Shown: in pieces, positions 1-6,133 of the stretch
Position numbering within the stretch: the stretch's first letter is position 1
Layout of the letters: the number at the start of each line of letters is the position of its first letter
DNA from: Gemmatimonadales bacterium
Lineage (GTDB): Bacteria > Gemmatimonadota > Gemmatimonadetes > Palauibacterales > Palauibacteraceae
Assembly (NCBI GenBank): GCA_030608825.1
Contig: JAUWDL010000072.1
Coordinates: forward strand, 1-6,826
DNA: 6,826 nucleotides
Direction of reading: 5' to 3'
The notes under the pieces: generated by a model
What the model was told of the DNA's origin: nothing
Seen by the model: only the letters and a program-made list of their open reading frames with translations
Database searches by the model: none
Program-made: the position numbers and the translations under genes

Positions 1-1
1 C

Positions 2-1642
2 GAGCAGGCTCGCGTCATCGAACTCCTGACCGGCATGCTCGAGCGATCGGCACCCGGGTCGGCGCTTCTGAGAGGCGTTACCGGCTCCGGCAAGACGCTG
101 GTGTACGTTCGGCTGATCGAGAGAGCGCTCGAGAGCGGACGGGGCGCAATCCTCCTCGTGCCGGAGATCTCTCTCACGCCCCAGACCGTTCAGCGCTTCC
201 GTGCCGCCTTCGGCGACGCCGTCGCTGTGTTGCATTCCCGGCTGTCGGCCGGAGAGCGCCTCGACGCATGGCAGGCCTTGCGGGAAGGGCGCAAGCGCAT
301 CGCGATCGGAGCGCGGTCCGCGGTCTTCGCGCCCATCCGCGATCTCGGGGTGATCATCCTCGACGAGGAGCACGAGGGTAGCTACAAGCAATCGGAGACG
401 CCCCGGTATCACGCGAGGGCCGTGGCCGCCGTCCGATGCCAGCGGGAGGCCGCGCTCTGCCTGCTGGGGTCTGCCACCCCCTCCCTGGAGAGCTGGCGTA
501 ACGCGCGCTCGGGGCGATACGCCCTCCTCGAGCTTCCGAAGCGGGTTACCGATCACCCGCTCCCCGATGTCCGGCTGATCGATATTCGCGCCGGAGAGTC
601 GCCGCGGTCGAACGGCGGAGCGGCGACGCCCGCTCCCGGAGGGCCGGCGCTGTCGGCCCCGCTGCGCGAGGCGATCGAAGCGCGCCTCGACAAGGGCGAG
701 CAGTGCATCGTGCTTCTGAACCGGCGCGGTTTCGCCACTTTCGTTCAGTGCGAGAACTGCGGAAAGGTCTGGAGCTGTGAGCACTGCAACGTCTCGCTCA
801 CCTATCATCGCCGGCAACGCAGCATCATCTGCCACCACTGCAGCTTCCGGGAACAGCCACCGGTTCACTGCGATGAGTGCGAGGCCCGCATCTCATACTC
901 GGGAATCGGCACGGAGCAGGTGGAGCAGCGGCTCGGCGAGACCTTCCCGGCCGCCAGGATCGCGCGGATGGATCTGGACACGACGGCCACCAAGTGGTCG
1001 CACTTCCGGATCCTCGAGCGAATGCGTCAGCGAGAGGTGGACATCCTCCTCGGAACCCAGATGATCGCGAAGGGACTCGACTTCCCGGAGGTCACTCTGG
1101 TCGGGGTCATCAACGCGGACGTCGGCCTCAATCTGCCGGATTTCCGCGCGAGCGAGCGCACGTTCCAGCTTCTCTCGCAGGTGGCGGGAAGAGCCGGACG
1201 GGGCGCCGAGCCCGGCGAAGTCCTCGTCCAAACATCACGGCCGGGCCACTTCGCCCTCCTGGCAGCCGTCGAGCACGACTACGTGGGCTTCGCCGAGCGC
1301 GAGCTGGATGACCGCCTCGAGCCCGGCTACCCGCCGCACCGCCGGCTGGCGAACGTCGTCGTCTCCGGAAGATCGGAGACGCGGGTGACGGACCTGGCCG
1401 GGCACTTGGCCGACTGGACGAGGGGTCTGATCCGGTCGCGCTCTCTCGACGGCGTCGACGTGGTAGGCCCCGCCCCCTGCCCCATCGACCGGCTCAGGGG
1501 CCGCTGGAGGTGGCACTTCCTGCTCAAGTCCGACGGGCCGCGGCGGCTGGGATCCGTTTTGCGCTACCTGGCCGTCCACCACGGGCAGCCCTCGGGCGAC
1601 CTGCGGATCGAGATCGACCGTGACCCGGAGTCACTCTTGTAG
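2..1642 (+). CDS. priA: Primosomal replication-restart helicase PriA (N-terminus outside window)
   Basis: PriA is a DEAH-type 3'-to-5' DNA helicase that recognises stalled forks and helps reload the replicative helicase. The reading frame is open from the window edge: codons 2-34 encode EQARVIELLTG, which fits the PriA sequence just before motif I, so the ATG at 35 is internal and not the start. Visible motifs: Walker A GVTGSGKT (nt 74-97), DEEH (362-373), GSATPS (467-484), eight cysteines of the two-zinc domain as four CxxC pairs (nt 749-880), GTQMIAKGLDFP (1052-1087) and motif VI QVAGRAGRG (1178-1204). About 546 residues are visible. Family members are roughly 730 aa, so some 190 residues (the DNA 3'-end-binding and winged-helix domains) are missing only because of the window edge. 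The gene ends at TAG 1640-1642, overlapping the convergent epimerase gene by 12 bp. All helicase and zinc motifs look intact; identification is secure. Confidence 0.97.
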   Translation, partial: EQARVIELLTGMLERSAPGSALLRGVTGSGKTLVYVRLIERALESGRGAILLVPEISLTPQTVQRFRAAFGDAVAVLHSRLSAGERLDAWQALREGRKRIAIGARSAVFAPIRDLGVIILDEEHEGSYKQSETPRYHARAVAAVRCQREAALCLLGSATPSLESWRNARSGRYALLELPKRVTDHPLPDVRLIDIRAGESPRSNGGAATPAPGGPALSAPLREAIEARLDKGEQCIVLLNRRGFATFVQCENCGKVWSCEHCNVSLTYHRRQRSIICHHCSFREQPPVHCDECEARISYSGIGTEQVEQRLGETFPAARIARMDLDTTATKWSHFRILERMRQREVDILLGTQMIAKGLDFPEVTLVGVINADVGLNLPDFRASERTFQLLSQVAGRAGRGAEPGEVLVQTSRPGHFALLAAVEHDYVGFAERELDDRLEPGYPPHRRLANVVVSGRSETRVTDLAGHLADWTRGLIRSRSLDGVDVVGPAPCPIDRLRGRWRWHFLLKSDGPRRLGSVLRYLAVHHGQPSGDLRIEIDRDPESLL

Positions 1643-2662
1643 AGAGACACCCAAGCCCGGCTCGTCGCCGAGGACGATCCGGGCCCCCTCCAGGTGCGGC
1701 CCCTCGAACGGGTCGGACCTGAGCAGCGCGGCTCCGTCCAGGTCCGCGTAGTCCGCCAGCGGCGAGAGGTGGGCCGCCGGAGCGATTCCGAGGCTGCTCT
1801 CGATCATGCAGCCGAGCATGACTTTCAATCCGCAGGCACGCGCCGTGTGGATCATCCGAAGGGCCTCTCTCGGACCGCCGCATTTCGCCAGCTTGATGTT
1901 TATGCCGTGAGCGAGGCCCACGAGCCCAGGGATGTCCGAGGAAACGATGCTCGACTCGTCGAGGATGATCGGCAGGGGCGAACCCTCGAACACCTTTCGG
2001 AGCCCCTCGCGATCAGTCGGGGGCAGCGGTTGCTCGACGAATTCGACGCCGTAGTCCACCAGGAGAGGGAGGCGAGCCAGGGCCTCTTCGGCGCTCCAAG
2101 CCGCGTTCGCGTCCACCCGCAGGGTCGCCTCTGGCGCTTCGCTACGCACGATCTCGAGGGTCTCCTCGTCTCGGTCCGTGCCCACCTTGATCTTCAGGAT
2201 CGGGTACTCGCGTGCGCGTCGGACCTTCTCGGCCACGACCTCGGGCTCATCGATCCCGATCGTGAACGAACTGAGCGGAGCTTCCGCGGGCTCGAGGCCC
2301 CAGAGCATCCAGAGCGGACGCCCGAGGATCTTCCCCTGGAGATCGTGAAGGGCGGCGGAGATCGCGGCCCTCGCGGAGCCGTTGCCGCTCAGTCGAGCTT
2401 CCAGTGTGCGCTCCAGCCGCTCGATCGACTCGGGGCCGACCGGCTCCTCCACACCCTCGATCACGGAGCGGTAGGCCTCGAGGGCGTCGACGACGGTCTC
2501 CGCGCTCTCCCCGTAGAAGGCCGACGGGTCGGCCTCCCCCCAGCCCTCCAGGCCTTCGGCCTCGATACGGACCCAGACGACCGTCTCGCCCTCCCGGGTC
2601 GATCGGCTGATCGTGAAGGGATACTCAAGCTCCAGCCGCAGCTTCTCCCAGCTGAGTCTCAA
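1631..2662 (-). CDS. Dipeptide epimerase, enolase superfamily (L-Ala-D/L-Glu epimerase-like)
   Basis: Predicted cytoplasmic Mg2+-dependent epimerase of 343 aa, inverting the alpha carbon of the second residue of a dipeptide. The N-terminal capping domain (about 1-125) is followed by the (beta/alpha)7-beta barrel. Visible catalytic set: KIK with K157/K159 (acid/base), metal ligands D184 (RVDAN), E210 (EQPL) and D235 (LDES), and the opposite base K257 (NIKLAKCGG). The DLD motif at D307/D309 is the DxD signature that binds the dipeptide amino group in the Ala-Glu epimerase branch, which separates it from muconate cycloisomerase and o-succinylbenzoate synthase. R20 in the N-terminal specificity loop (FTISRSTR) aligns by eye with the FxIxRGSR stretch of E. 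coli YcjG. The start is TTG at 2660-2662: an in-frame TAG lies two codons upstream and a GGAG sits 6 nt before it. It is the last gene of a three-gene operon, 37 bp after the M24 peptidase gene. Epimerase class is firm. The substrate is not: this family includes enzymes for Ala-Glu and for many other dipeptides. Confidence 0.9.
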   Translation of the reverse strand: MRLSWEKLRLELEYPFTISRSTREGETVVWVRIEAEGLEGWGEADPSAFYGESAETVVDALEAYRSVIEGVEEPVGPESIERLERTLEARLSGNGSARAAISAALHDLQGKILGRPLWMLWGLEPAEAPLSSFTIGIDEPEVVAEKVRRAREYPILKIKVGTDRDEETLEIVRSEAPEATLRVDANAAWSAEEALARLPLLVDYGVEFVEQPLPPTDREGLRKVFEGSPLPIILDESSIVSSDIPGLVGLAHGINIKLAKCGGPREALRMIHTARACGLKVMLGCMIESSLGIAPAAHLSPLADYADLDGAALLRSDPFEGPHLEGARIVLGDEPGLGVSLQE

Positions 2663-2668
2663 GGACTA

Positions 2669-2672
2669 CTCC
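2669..2672 (-). promoter_or_regulatory. Ribosome binding site deciding a TTG start (epimerase gene)
   Basis: On the - strand a GGAG lies 6 nt upstream of TTG 2660-2662. The only alternative upstream is closed off by an in-frame TAG at 2666-2668, and no ATG follows before the first strand of the enolase N-terminal domain. Together these fix TTG as the start. Confidence 0.7.
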
Positions 2673-2699
2673 GGATCCTGACGGGTCGGCGGGCCTGAC

Positions 2700-3890
2700 T
2701 CACCCGCGCCAGGGCTCCGATTGGACGCCCCGGGTCGTAACGTCAGGGCCATCGGATCGCATGAAGACGTTGATCTCGGACCTGATCCCGAAGCGGCCCT
2801 GCAGGTAGACTCCCGGCTCCACGGAGAAGCCAATGCCGGGGATGAGCTCCCGATCCTCCCTCGTCTCCACCGAATCCAGATTGGGGCCGAAGCCGTGGAG
2901 CGCCCTGTCCATGCCGTGCCCGAGGCGGTGCTGCAGGAACTCTCCGAAGCCCGCTTCCTCCAGGATCTGCCGCGACACGATGTCCACCTCGGCGCCTGTC
3001 AGTCGCTCCCCGGCGCCGGCTCGGTCCCGAATAAAGTCCACGGCGCCGTCGCGTGCAGCACGCACCGCTTCCCAGGCCTCGTCGAAGCCCGGCGGCCCCT
3101 CGGCTCCGAGCACGCCCATCCAGGTCTGGTCTGCGAAGACCGCGTCCGGATCGTCCTCGACTCTTCCCCAGAGGTCGATGAGAAGGACGCCGCCGGCCTC
3201 GAGAACCGCCGACTCGCCGGCCACGGGCTCGTAGTGCGGGCTCGCGCTGTTCGGGCCCGTCCCCACTATCGTTCCTCCCTCGGCCAGACCGGCCGAGGCG
3301 ATCTCCGATAGAATCCACTCGGTCAGGTCGTGCTCGGTCATTCCGAGCCCCGCATCCGCCGCCTTGAGGGCGCGGTGAAATGCCGTCTCTGCGATCGCCC
3401 CGAGCCGCGCCCCGGCCAGCGTGTGCGTCTCGTACCCGTGGTCCCCCCACTGCGCGTACGTCCCCGAGATGAGCGGAGCCGAGCTCACGACCCTCAGGCC
3501 GAGGCTCTCGATGAGCTCCACGACGCCCGCTGGCACCTGGTCGACGAAGGGCACGGCGTCCCGCTCGGAGACCTCCATCGCCACGACGTCGCAGCCCGCC
3601 AGCAGCCTCCGGAGAGCGTCTTCCATCTCCTCCCAGCCGACGTACGCCTCGAGCTCGCCCTCCCAGTCGCTCCACGGATCCATCTCGATCTTGTGTGCGA
3701 GCGCGGCGGGCCTGGCGCCGGGCCGCAGGAGCAGGAAGATCCTCCTCGAAGGCCCATCGCCGAGCCCCAGCAGCTCGCACATGACTCGGTTCCGACCCTC
3801 CAGGTCGAACAATAGCCAGCCGTCGATCGCGTTCCGCTTCAGCTCCGTGGCGGCGGCCTCCGCGAAGCCCTGCGGCAGACGAACCTTCAT
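2700..3890 (-). CDS. M24 family metallopeptidase (Xaa-Pro aminopeptidase/prolidase-like)
   Basis: Predicted cytoplasmic 396-aa peptidase with a creatinase-type N-terminal domain (about 1-150) and a C-terminal pita-bread catalytic domain (about 155-396). All five dinuclear metal ligands are visible: D239 (LLIDLWG), D254 (VFADQTW), H325 (RLGHGM), E358 (FSVEPGVYL) and E372 (IRSEIN). H219 in SPHYEP and H332 in LHGFGP match the extra active-site histidines of the fold. No signal peptide or membrane segment is seen. The ATG at 3888-3890 overlaps the TGA of the upstream deacetylase gene as ATGA, so the two are probably translationally coupled. The epimerase gene follows after 37 bp. Enzymes of this fold include prolidase, Xaa-Pro aminopeptidase, creatinase, ectoine hydrolase and DMSP lyase DddP, so proline specificity is not proven. 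The LIDLWG...FADQTW variant belongs, as far as I recall, to a widespread subgroup annotated only as M24 family. Metal-dependent hydrolase: high confidence. Exact substrate: unknown. Confidence 0.9.
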   Translation of the reverse strand: MKVRLPQGFAEAAATELKRNAIDGWLLFDLEGRNRVMCELLGLGDGPSRRIFLLLRPGARPAALAHKIEMDPWSDWEGELEAYVGWEEMEDALRRLLAGCDVVAMEVSERDAVPFVDQVPAGVVELIESLGLRVVSSAPLISGTYAQWGDHGYETHTLAGARLGAIAETAFHRALKAADAGLGMTEHDLTEWILSEIASAGLAEGGTIVGTGPNSASPHYEPVAGESAVLEAGGVLLIDLWGRVEDDPDAVFADQTWMGVLGAEGPPGFDEAWEAVRAARDGAVDFIRDRAGAGERLTGAEVDIVSRQILEEAGFGEFLQHRLGHGMDRALHGFGPNLDSVETREDRELIPGIGFSVEPGVYLQGRFGIRSEINVFMRSDGPDVTTRGVQSEPWRG

Positions 3891-4900
3891 ACCCCGGCAT
3901 CCTCCGTCTCTTGTTGCTCTGGTCGGCGCGCCCGTCCGGCGCGCACCTGGGTAAGCGCCTCGATGTGGGCTACGACGTTGCGGCCCAACTCCTTCGGATT
4001 GTACCCCCCCTCGAGCGCGGATACGAGGCGCCCCCCGGCACTCGAGCGTGTCAGTCTTTCCAGCTCCGACGTCAGCCGGCAGAAGTGCTCCTCACGAAGC
4101 GTGAAGCCCCCGAGAGGGTCTCCGGCGGCGGCATCGAAGCCCGCAGAGATCAGGACGAGCCCCGGATCGAAGGCAGCGGCCTGCTCGATCCCGGCGAGCA
4201 TCTGGTCGACGTACTGCTCGGGCGGCAGACCCGGAGGCAGGGGGAGATTGAGCGTCGTTCCCTCTCCCGGACCCTCTCCCGTCTCATCCCGTGCCCCCGT
4301 GCCCGGATAGAAGGGGCTCTGGTGCATGGAGAGGTAGAAGACGTCGGGGTCGCGGTAGAAGATCTCCTGAGTCCCGTTCCCGTGGTGGACGTCCCAATCC
4401 ACGATCAGGACGCGCGAGGCCAGGCGGGATTCCAGCGCGTGACGAGCCGCGACCGCGACCGAGTTGAAGAGGCAGAATCCCATCGCCCGGCTCGCCGTGG
4501 CGTGGTGTCCCGGCGGGCGGACCATGCAGAAAGCGTTGGCGTACCGTCCTCCCGTGACCGCATCGACCGCCTCGACGAGACAGCCCACGGCGGCGGTCGC
4601 GGCTTCCCAGGACGCCCCCGAGACGACGGTATCGGGATCCAGGCTCACGAGGCGTCCCTCGGCGAGAGCGGCGTCGGCCGCGCTCCGCACGTTCCGCACG
4701 TGCTCCGGCGTGTGGGCGAGCTCCAGGAGGGCGTCCTCGACCGGCGAGCCGAGCACGTGCTCGGCGTCGGGTGAGAGCGAGGGCAGCGCCTTCTCGAGCT
4801 CGCTCGTCACGGCGCGCAGCCGGCCTTGATGCTCCGGATGGCGCCAGCCGGTGTCGTGCCGGGCGCAAGCGGGATGGTTGTATATCGCGGTCTTCGTCAA
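3887..4900 (-). CDS. Histone deacetylase superfamily zinc amidohydrolase (class II HDAC/acetylpolyamine amidohydrolase-like)
   Basis: Predicted cytoplasmic 337-aa Zn2+-dependent deacylase. Bacterial members act on acetylated polyamines, short acyl-lysines or other amides, and are often annotated as acetoin utilisation proteins. Visible features in order: the HPEHQGRL N-terminal motif (21-28), active-site H132-H133 (RPPGHHA), [11 protein letters not shown] (142-152), zinc ligands D170 and H172 ([10 protein letters not shown]), the class II-like [12 protein letters not shown] loop (191-202), zinc ligand D256 ([15 protein letters not shown]) and the transition-state tyrosine Y300 (LEGGYN). The catalytic set is therefore complete. 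The last ~20 residues are charged and look like a disordered tail. The start is TTG at 4898-4900, with an AGGGA-type Shine-Dalgarno before it and an in-frame TGA at 4916-4918 that excludes any upstream start. It is the first gene of the operon: its TGA overlaps the M24 ATG. The physiological substrate cannot be read from the sequence. The partners (a peptidase and a dipeptide epimerase) hint at acylated peptides or amino acids. Confidence 0.92.
   Translation of the reverse strand: MTKTAIYNHPACARHDTGWRHPEHQGRLRAVTSELEKALPSLSPDAEHVLGSPVEDALLELAHTPEHVRNVRSAADAALAEGRLVSLDPDTVVSGASWEAATAAVGCLVEAVDAVTGGRYANAFCMVRPPGHHATASRAMGFCLFNSVAVAARHALESRLASRVLIVDWDVHHGNGTQEIFYRDPDVFYLSMHQSPFYPGTGARDETGEGPGEGTTLNLPLPPGLPPEQYVDQMLAGIEQAAAFDPGLVLISAGFDAAAGDPLGGFTLREEHFCRLTSELERLTRSSAGGRLVSALEGGYNPKELGRNVVAHIEALTQVRAGRARRPEQQETEDAGV
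3901..3905 (-). promoter_or_regulatory. Ribosome binding site of the M24 peptidase gene, inside the deacetylase gene
   Basis: A perfect GGAGG on the - strand lies 10 nt before ATG 3888-3890, within the last codons of the upstream deacetylase gene (Thr-Glu-Asp). It allows independent initiation as well as coupling through the ATGA overlap. An out-of-frame ATG at 3898-3900 lies directly against the GGAGG and is too close to use it. Confidence 0.6.
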
Positions 4901-4904
4901 CTCG

Positions 4905-4915
4905 TCCCTCTCTCC
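4905..4915 (-). promoter_or_regulatory. Ribosome binding site deciding a TTG start (deacetylase gene)
   Basis: The - strand reads GGAGAGAGGGA here, with AGGG 5 nt and GGAG 11 nt upstream of TTG 4898-4900. The purine-rich run sits right after an in-frame TGA (4916-4918), so TTG is the first usable codon in the frame and the one the family's N-terminus requires. Confidence 0.6.
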
Positions 4916-4919
4916 TCAG

Positions 4920-4927
4920 CTAACTTA
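4920..4927 (-). promoter_or_regulatory. Candidate -10/-7 element for the deacetylase-peptidase-epimerase operon
   Basis: The - strand reads TAAGTTAG, one mismatch from the TAnnTTTG element used by Bacteroidota primary sigma factors. It lies 19 nt before the TTG start, so transcription would begin roughly 12 nt before the start, just ahead of the Shine-Dalgarno run. I see no convincing upstream element at the expected spacing. This is a weak, pattern-only call in one of the few AT-richer spots of the region. Confidence 0.25.
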
Positions 4928-4979
4928 ATCCGCTTCAGAGACGCCAGCGACAGCACACCAAAGCTCCGCCCGGGTCTTG

Positions 4980-5010
4980 TTGCCGCGTCGCTCGTTCGAC
5001 ACCTACCTTG
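4980..5010 (+). promoter_or_regulatory. Candidate promoter for the lipoprotein gene
   Basis: TACCTTG at 5004-5010 is a possible -10 element. It shares TA and TT with TAnnTTTG and three positions with TATAAT. A TTGCCG at 4980-4985 could serve as a -35 with an 18-nt spacer. Transcription would start near 5017, about 25 nt before the ATG, leaving room for the AGAGA Shine-Dalgarno-like stretch at 5028-5032. The elements are weak and the call rests on position and pattern only. Confidence 0.3.
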
Positions 5011-5041
5011 CCGCCGTCGCCGCTGAAAGAGACCAACCCGG

Positions 5042-6097
5042 ATGCGAGCCTCGATGATCGGAATGCCCAAACGGCCCACGGCCCAGGTTCTCCGCCTGGC
5101 TCTCCCCGCCCTGGCCCTCCTCCTGGCGAGCGCGGCGTGCGAGGTACAGTGGGGCGGCGGACGATTGGCGTTCGAGGATCCCTCGCCGCCCGAGCCCGAA
5201 CCGGCGGCCGAGGAGGGCGAGCCGGCCCCGGCCCCTTTACCGGAAGCGCCGCTTCTCTATCTGGTCCGCCTGGGTGGCGCCGGTCAGGGGCACCTGGCAG
5301 CGATCGCACGGATAGCCGGAGACAGCCTGGCGCCGCTGGAGTTCCCCACACCGATGCCGGAAGAGTTCACGGAGCGGTTCGAGCGGGCGTTCTTGCCGGC
5401 CGGAAGGGAGTTGGCGCTGGTCGTCGGCGGGAAGCGAATCGGCAGCGTCGTCGTCGGAGAGCCGGCGTCCGACAGGGCGAACTGCCTCTCCGTCGCCAGC
5501 GTTCAGGCCATCCTTCCGCCCGGGATCTCCGTCCCCGAAATCGGATTCGCCGTGCCGCTCGAGCTCTCTCCCGTGCGTATCGGTCGGGCGATCGATCGGC
5601 GGCCGTCCAACCGCATGGTCACCTTCGGACCCGTGTTGGCCGAGCAACTGCTGCGGGCGGAGGGCGTGGCTCGACCTTTCCTGGCCCAGCGGATGGCACT
5701 GGAGGCCGTGGCCGGCCCCGACACGCTGCTGGAGATGGCGGCCACCTACCTGATCAATGACAGCCTCGCGCCCGGACCTCCACGGGGCGACGCCGCGTCA
5801 CTTTTCTTTCTGGCGCGTCGCGATCCGACACGGGGCTATCTGCCGGTGTGGCGCGAGGTGCGCACCTACGGCACCGCCGAGGGCAAGGAGGCGTTCGCCT
5901 ACCTTGAGTGGCTCAAGCTGAACGGCTCCCGCTTCGATTTCGTCAAAGCGGTCCGCGGATCGAACGAGGGGCTCTCGGCGAGCCGCGCTCCGGAAGATTG
6001 GCGCAGCCGTTTGAGCCTGACCGAGCGGCGATTCATGTGGACGGAGCCACCCGAGTGTCCGACACTCGAGCTGCTGACCGAAGCGATCTCGGGCTGA
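5042..6097 (+). CDS. Uncharacterised exported protein, probable lipoprotein
   Basis: A 351-aa protein I do not recognise. Residues 9-32 form a secretion signal: positive residues (K10, R11, R18), a hydrophobic core LALPALALLLASAA, then C33. The cysteine after small residues suggests lipid attachment, although Ser at -3 is not the usual Leu, so plain signal peptidase I cleavage is possible. Residues 45-70 are a Pro/Glu/Ala-rich linker, typical of a flexible tether from the membrane. The rest (about 71-351) looks globular, with strand-rich stretches (LLYLVRLGG, ELALVVGGKRIGSVVVGE) and an alpha-helical, Arg/Glu-rich C-terminal third. C148 and C339 could form a disulfide. The start is the first ATG, 9 nt after AGAGA; in-frame ATGs at 5054 and 5063 would also retain the signal peptide. 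The gene is divergent from the deacetylase operon across 141 bp and convergent with the sigma gene. It probably stands alone as a transcript. Coding status is supported by the organised signal-linker-domain architecture; function is unknown. Confidence 0.8.
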   Translation: MRASMIGMPKRPTAQVLRLALPALALLLASAACEVQWGGGRLAFEDPSPPEPEPAAEEGEPAPAPLPEAPLLYLVRLGGAGQGHLAAIARIAGDSLAPLEFPTPMPEEFTERFERAFLPAGRELALVVGGKRIGSVVVGEPASDRANCLSVASVQAILPPGISVPEIGFAVPLELSPVRIGRAIDRRPSNRMVTFGPVLAEQLLRAEGVARPFLAQRMALEAVAGPDTLLEMAATYLINDSLAPGPPRGDAASLFFLARRDPTRGYLPVWREVRTYGTAEGKEAFAYLEWLKLNGSRFDFVKAVRGSNEGLSASRAPEDWRSRLSLTERRFMWTEPPECPTLELLTEAISG

Positions 6098-6114
6098 CGG
6101 TTGGCCGAGTGATG

Positions 6115-6133
6115 GCGGCCTGAATCAGGCCGC
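6115..6133. terminator. Perfect inverted repeat between convergent genes, possible bidirectional terminator
   Basis: GCGGCCTGA and TCAGGCCGC are exact reverse complements around a single A at 6124, giving a realistic 8-bp stem with a 3-nt loop. It begins 17 nt after the lipoprotein stop (6095-6097) and contains the sigma gene's final Ala codon and its TGA (6125-6127). Neither strand has a run of T after the stem, so it is not a canonical intrinsic terminator. Placement between converging genes supports a termination or RNA 3'-end role. Confidence 0.5.

Noticed and set aside
35..37. ATG at 35 as the start of priA
   Set aside because: The frame stays open to the window edge, encodes PriA-like residues before it, and PriA motif I lies only 13 residues after this ATG, whereas the family has an N-terminal DNA-binding region there.
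1694..2698. Long + strand open frame (334 codons) opposite the epimerase gene
   Set aside because: It is antisense to a gene with complete enolase-superfamily motifs. Its translation is Arg/Asp/Leu-rich with no motif, as expected of shadow frames in high-GC DNA.
2743..3900. Second long - strand frame (385 codons) overlapping the M24 gene
   Set aside because: The translation is dominated by Arg, Gly and Ala with no domain, while the other frame carries all five M24 metal ligands. Its ATG at 3898-3900 touches the GGAGG and could not use it.
4260..4281. Direct repeat of CCCTCTCCCG, two copies 12 bp apart
   Set aside because: It encodes the GEGPGEG loop of the deacetylase, and a Gly/Glu-rich loop at this place is usual for the family. 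It is two copies only, not a repeat array.
3911..4774. + strand open frame (287 codons) opposite the deacetylase gene
   Set aside because: Antisense shadow with low-complexity basic/acidic composition and no motif. The deacetylase frame has every catalytic residue.
2700..4900. Ectoine degradation pair (M24 ectoine hydrolase plus deacetylase)
   Set aside because: The known partner of ectoine hydrolase is an AstE/EutE-type deacetylase, not an HDAC-fold enzyme, and no ectoine transporter, aminotransferase or regulator is visible. The dipeptide epimerase fits a peptide role better.
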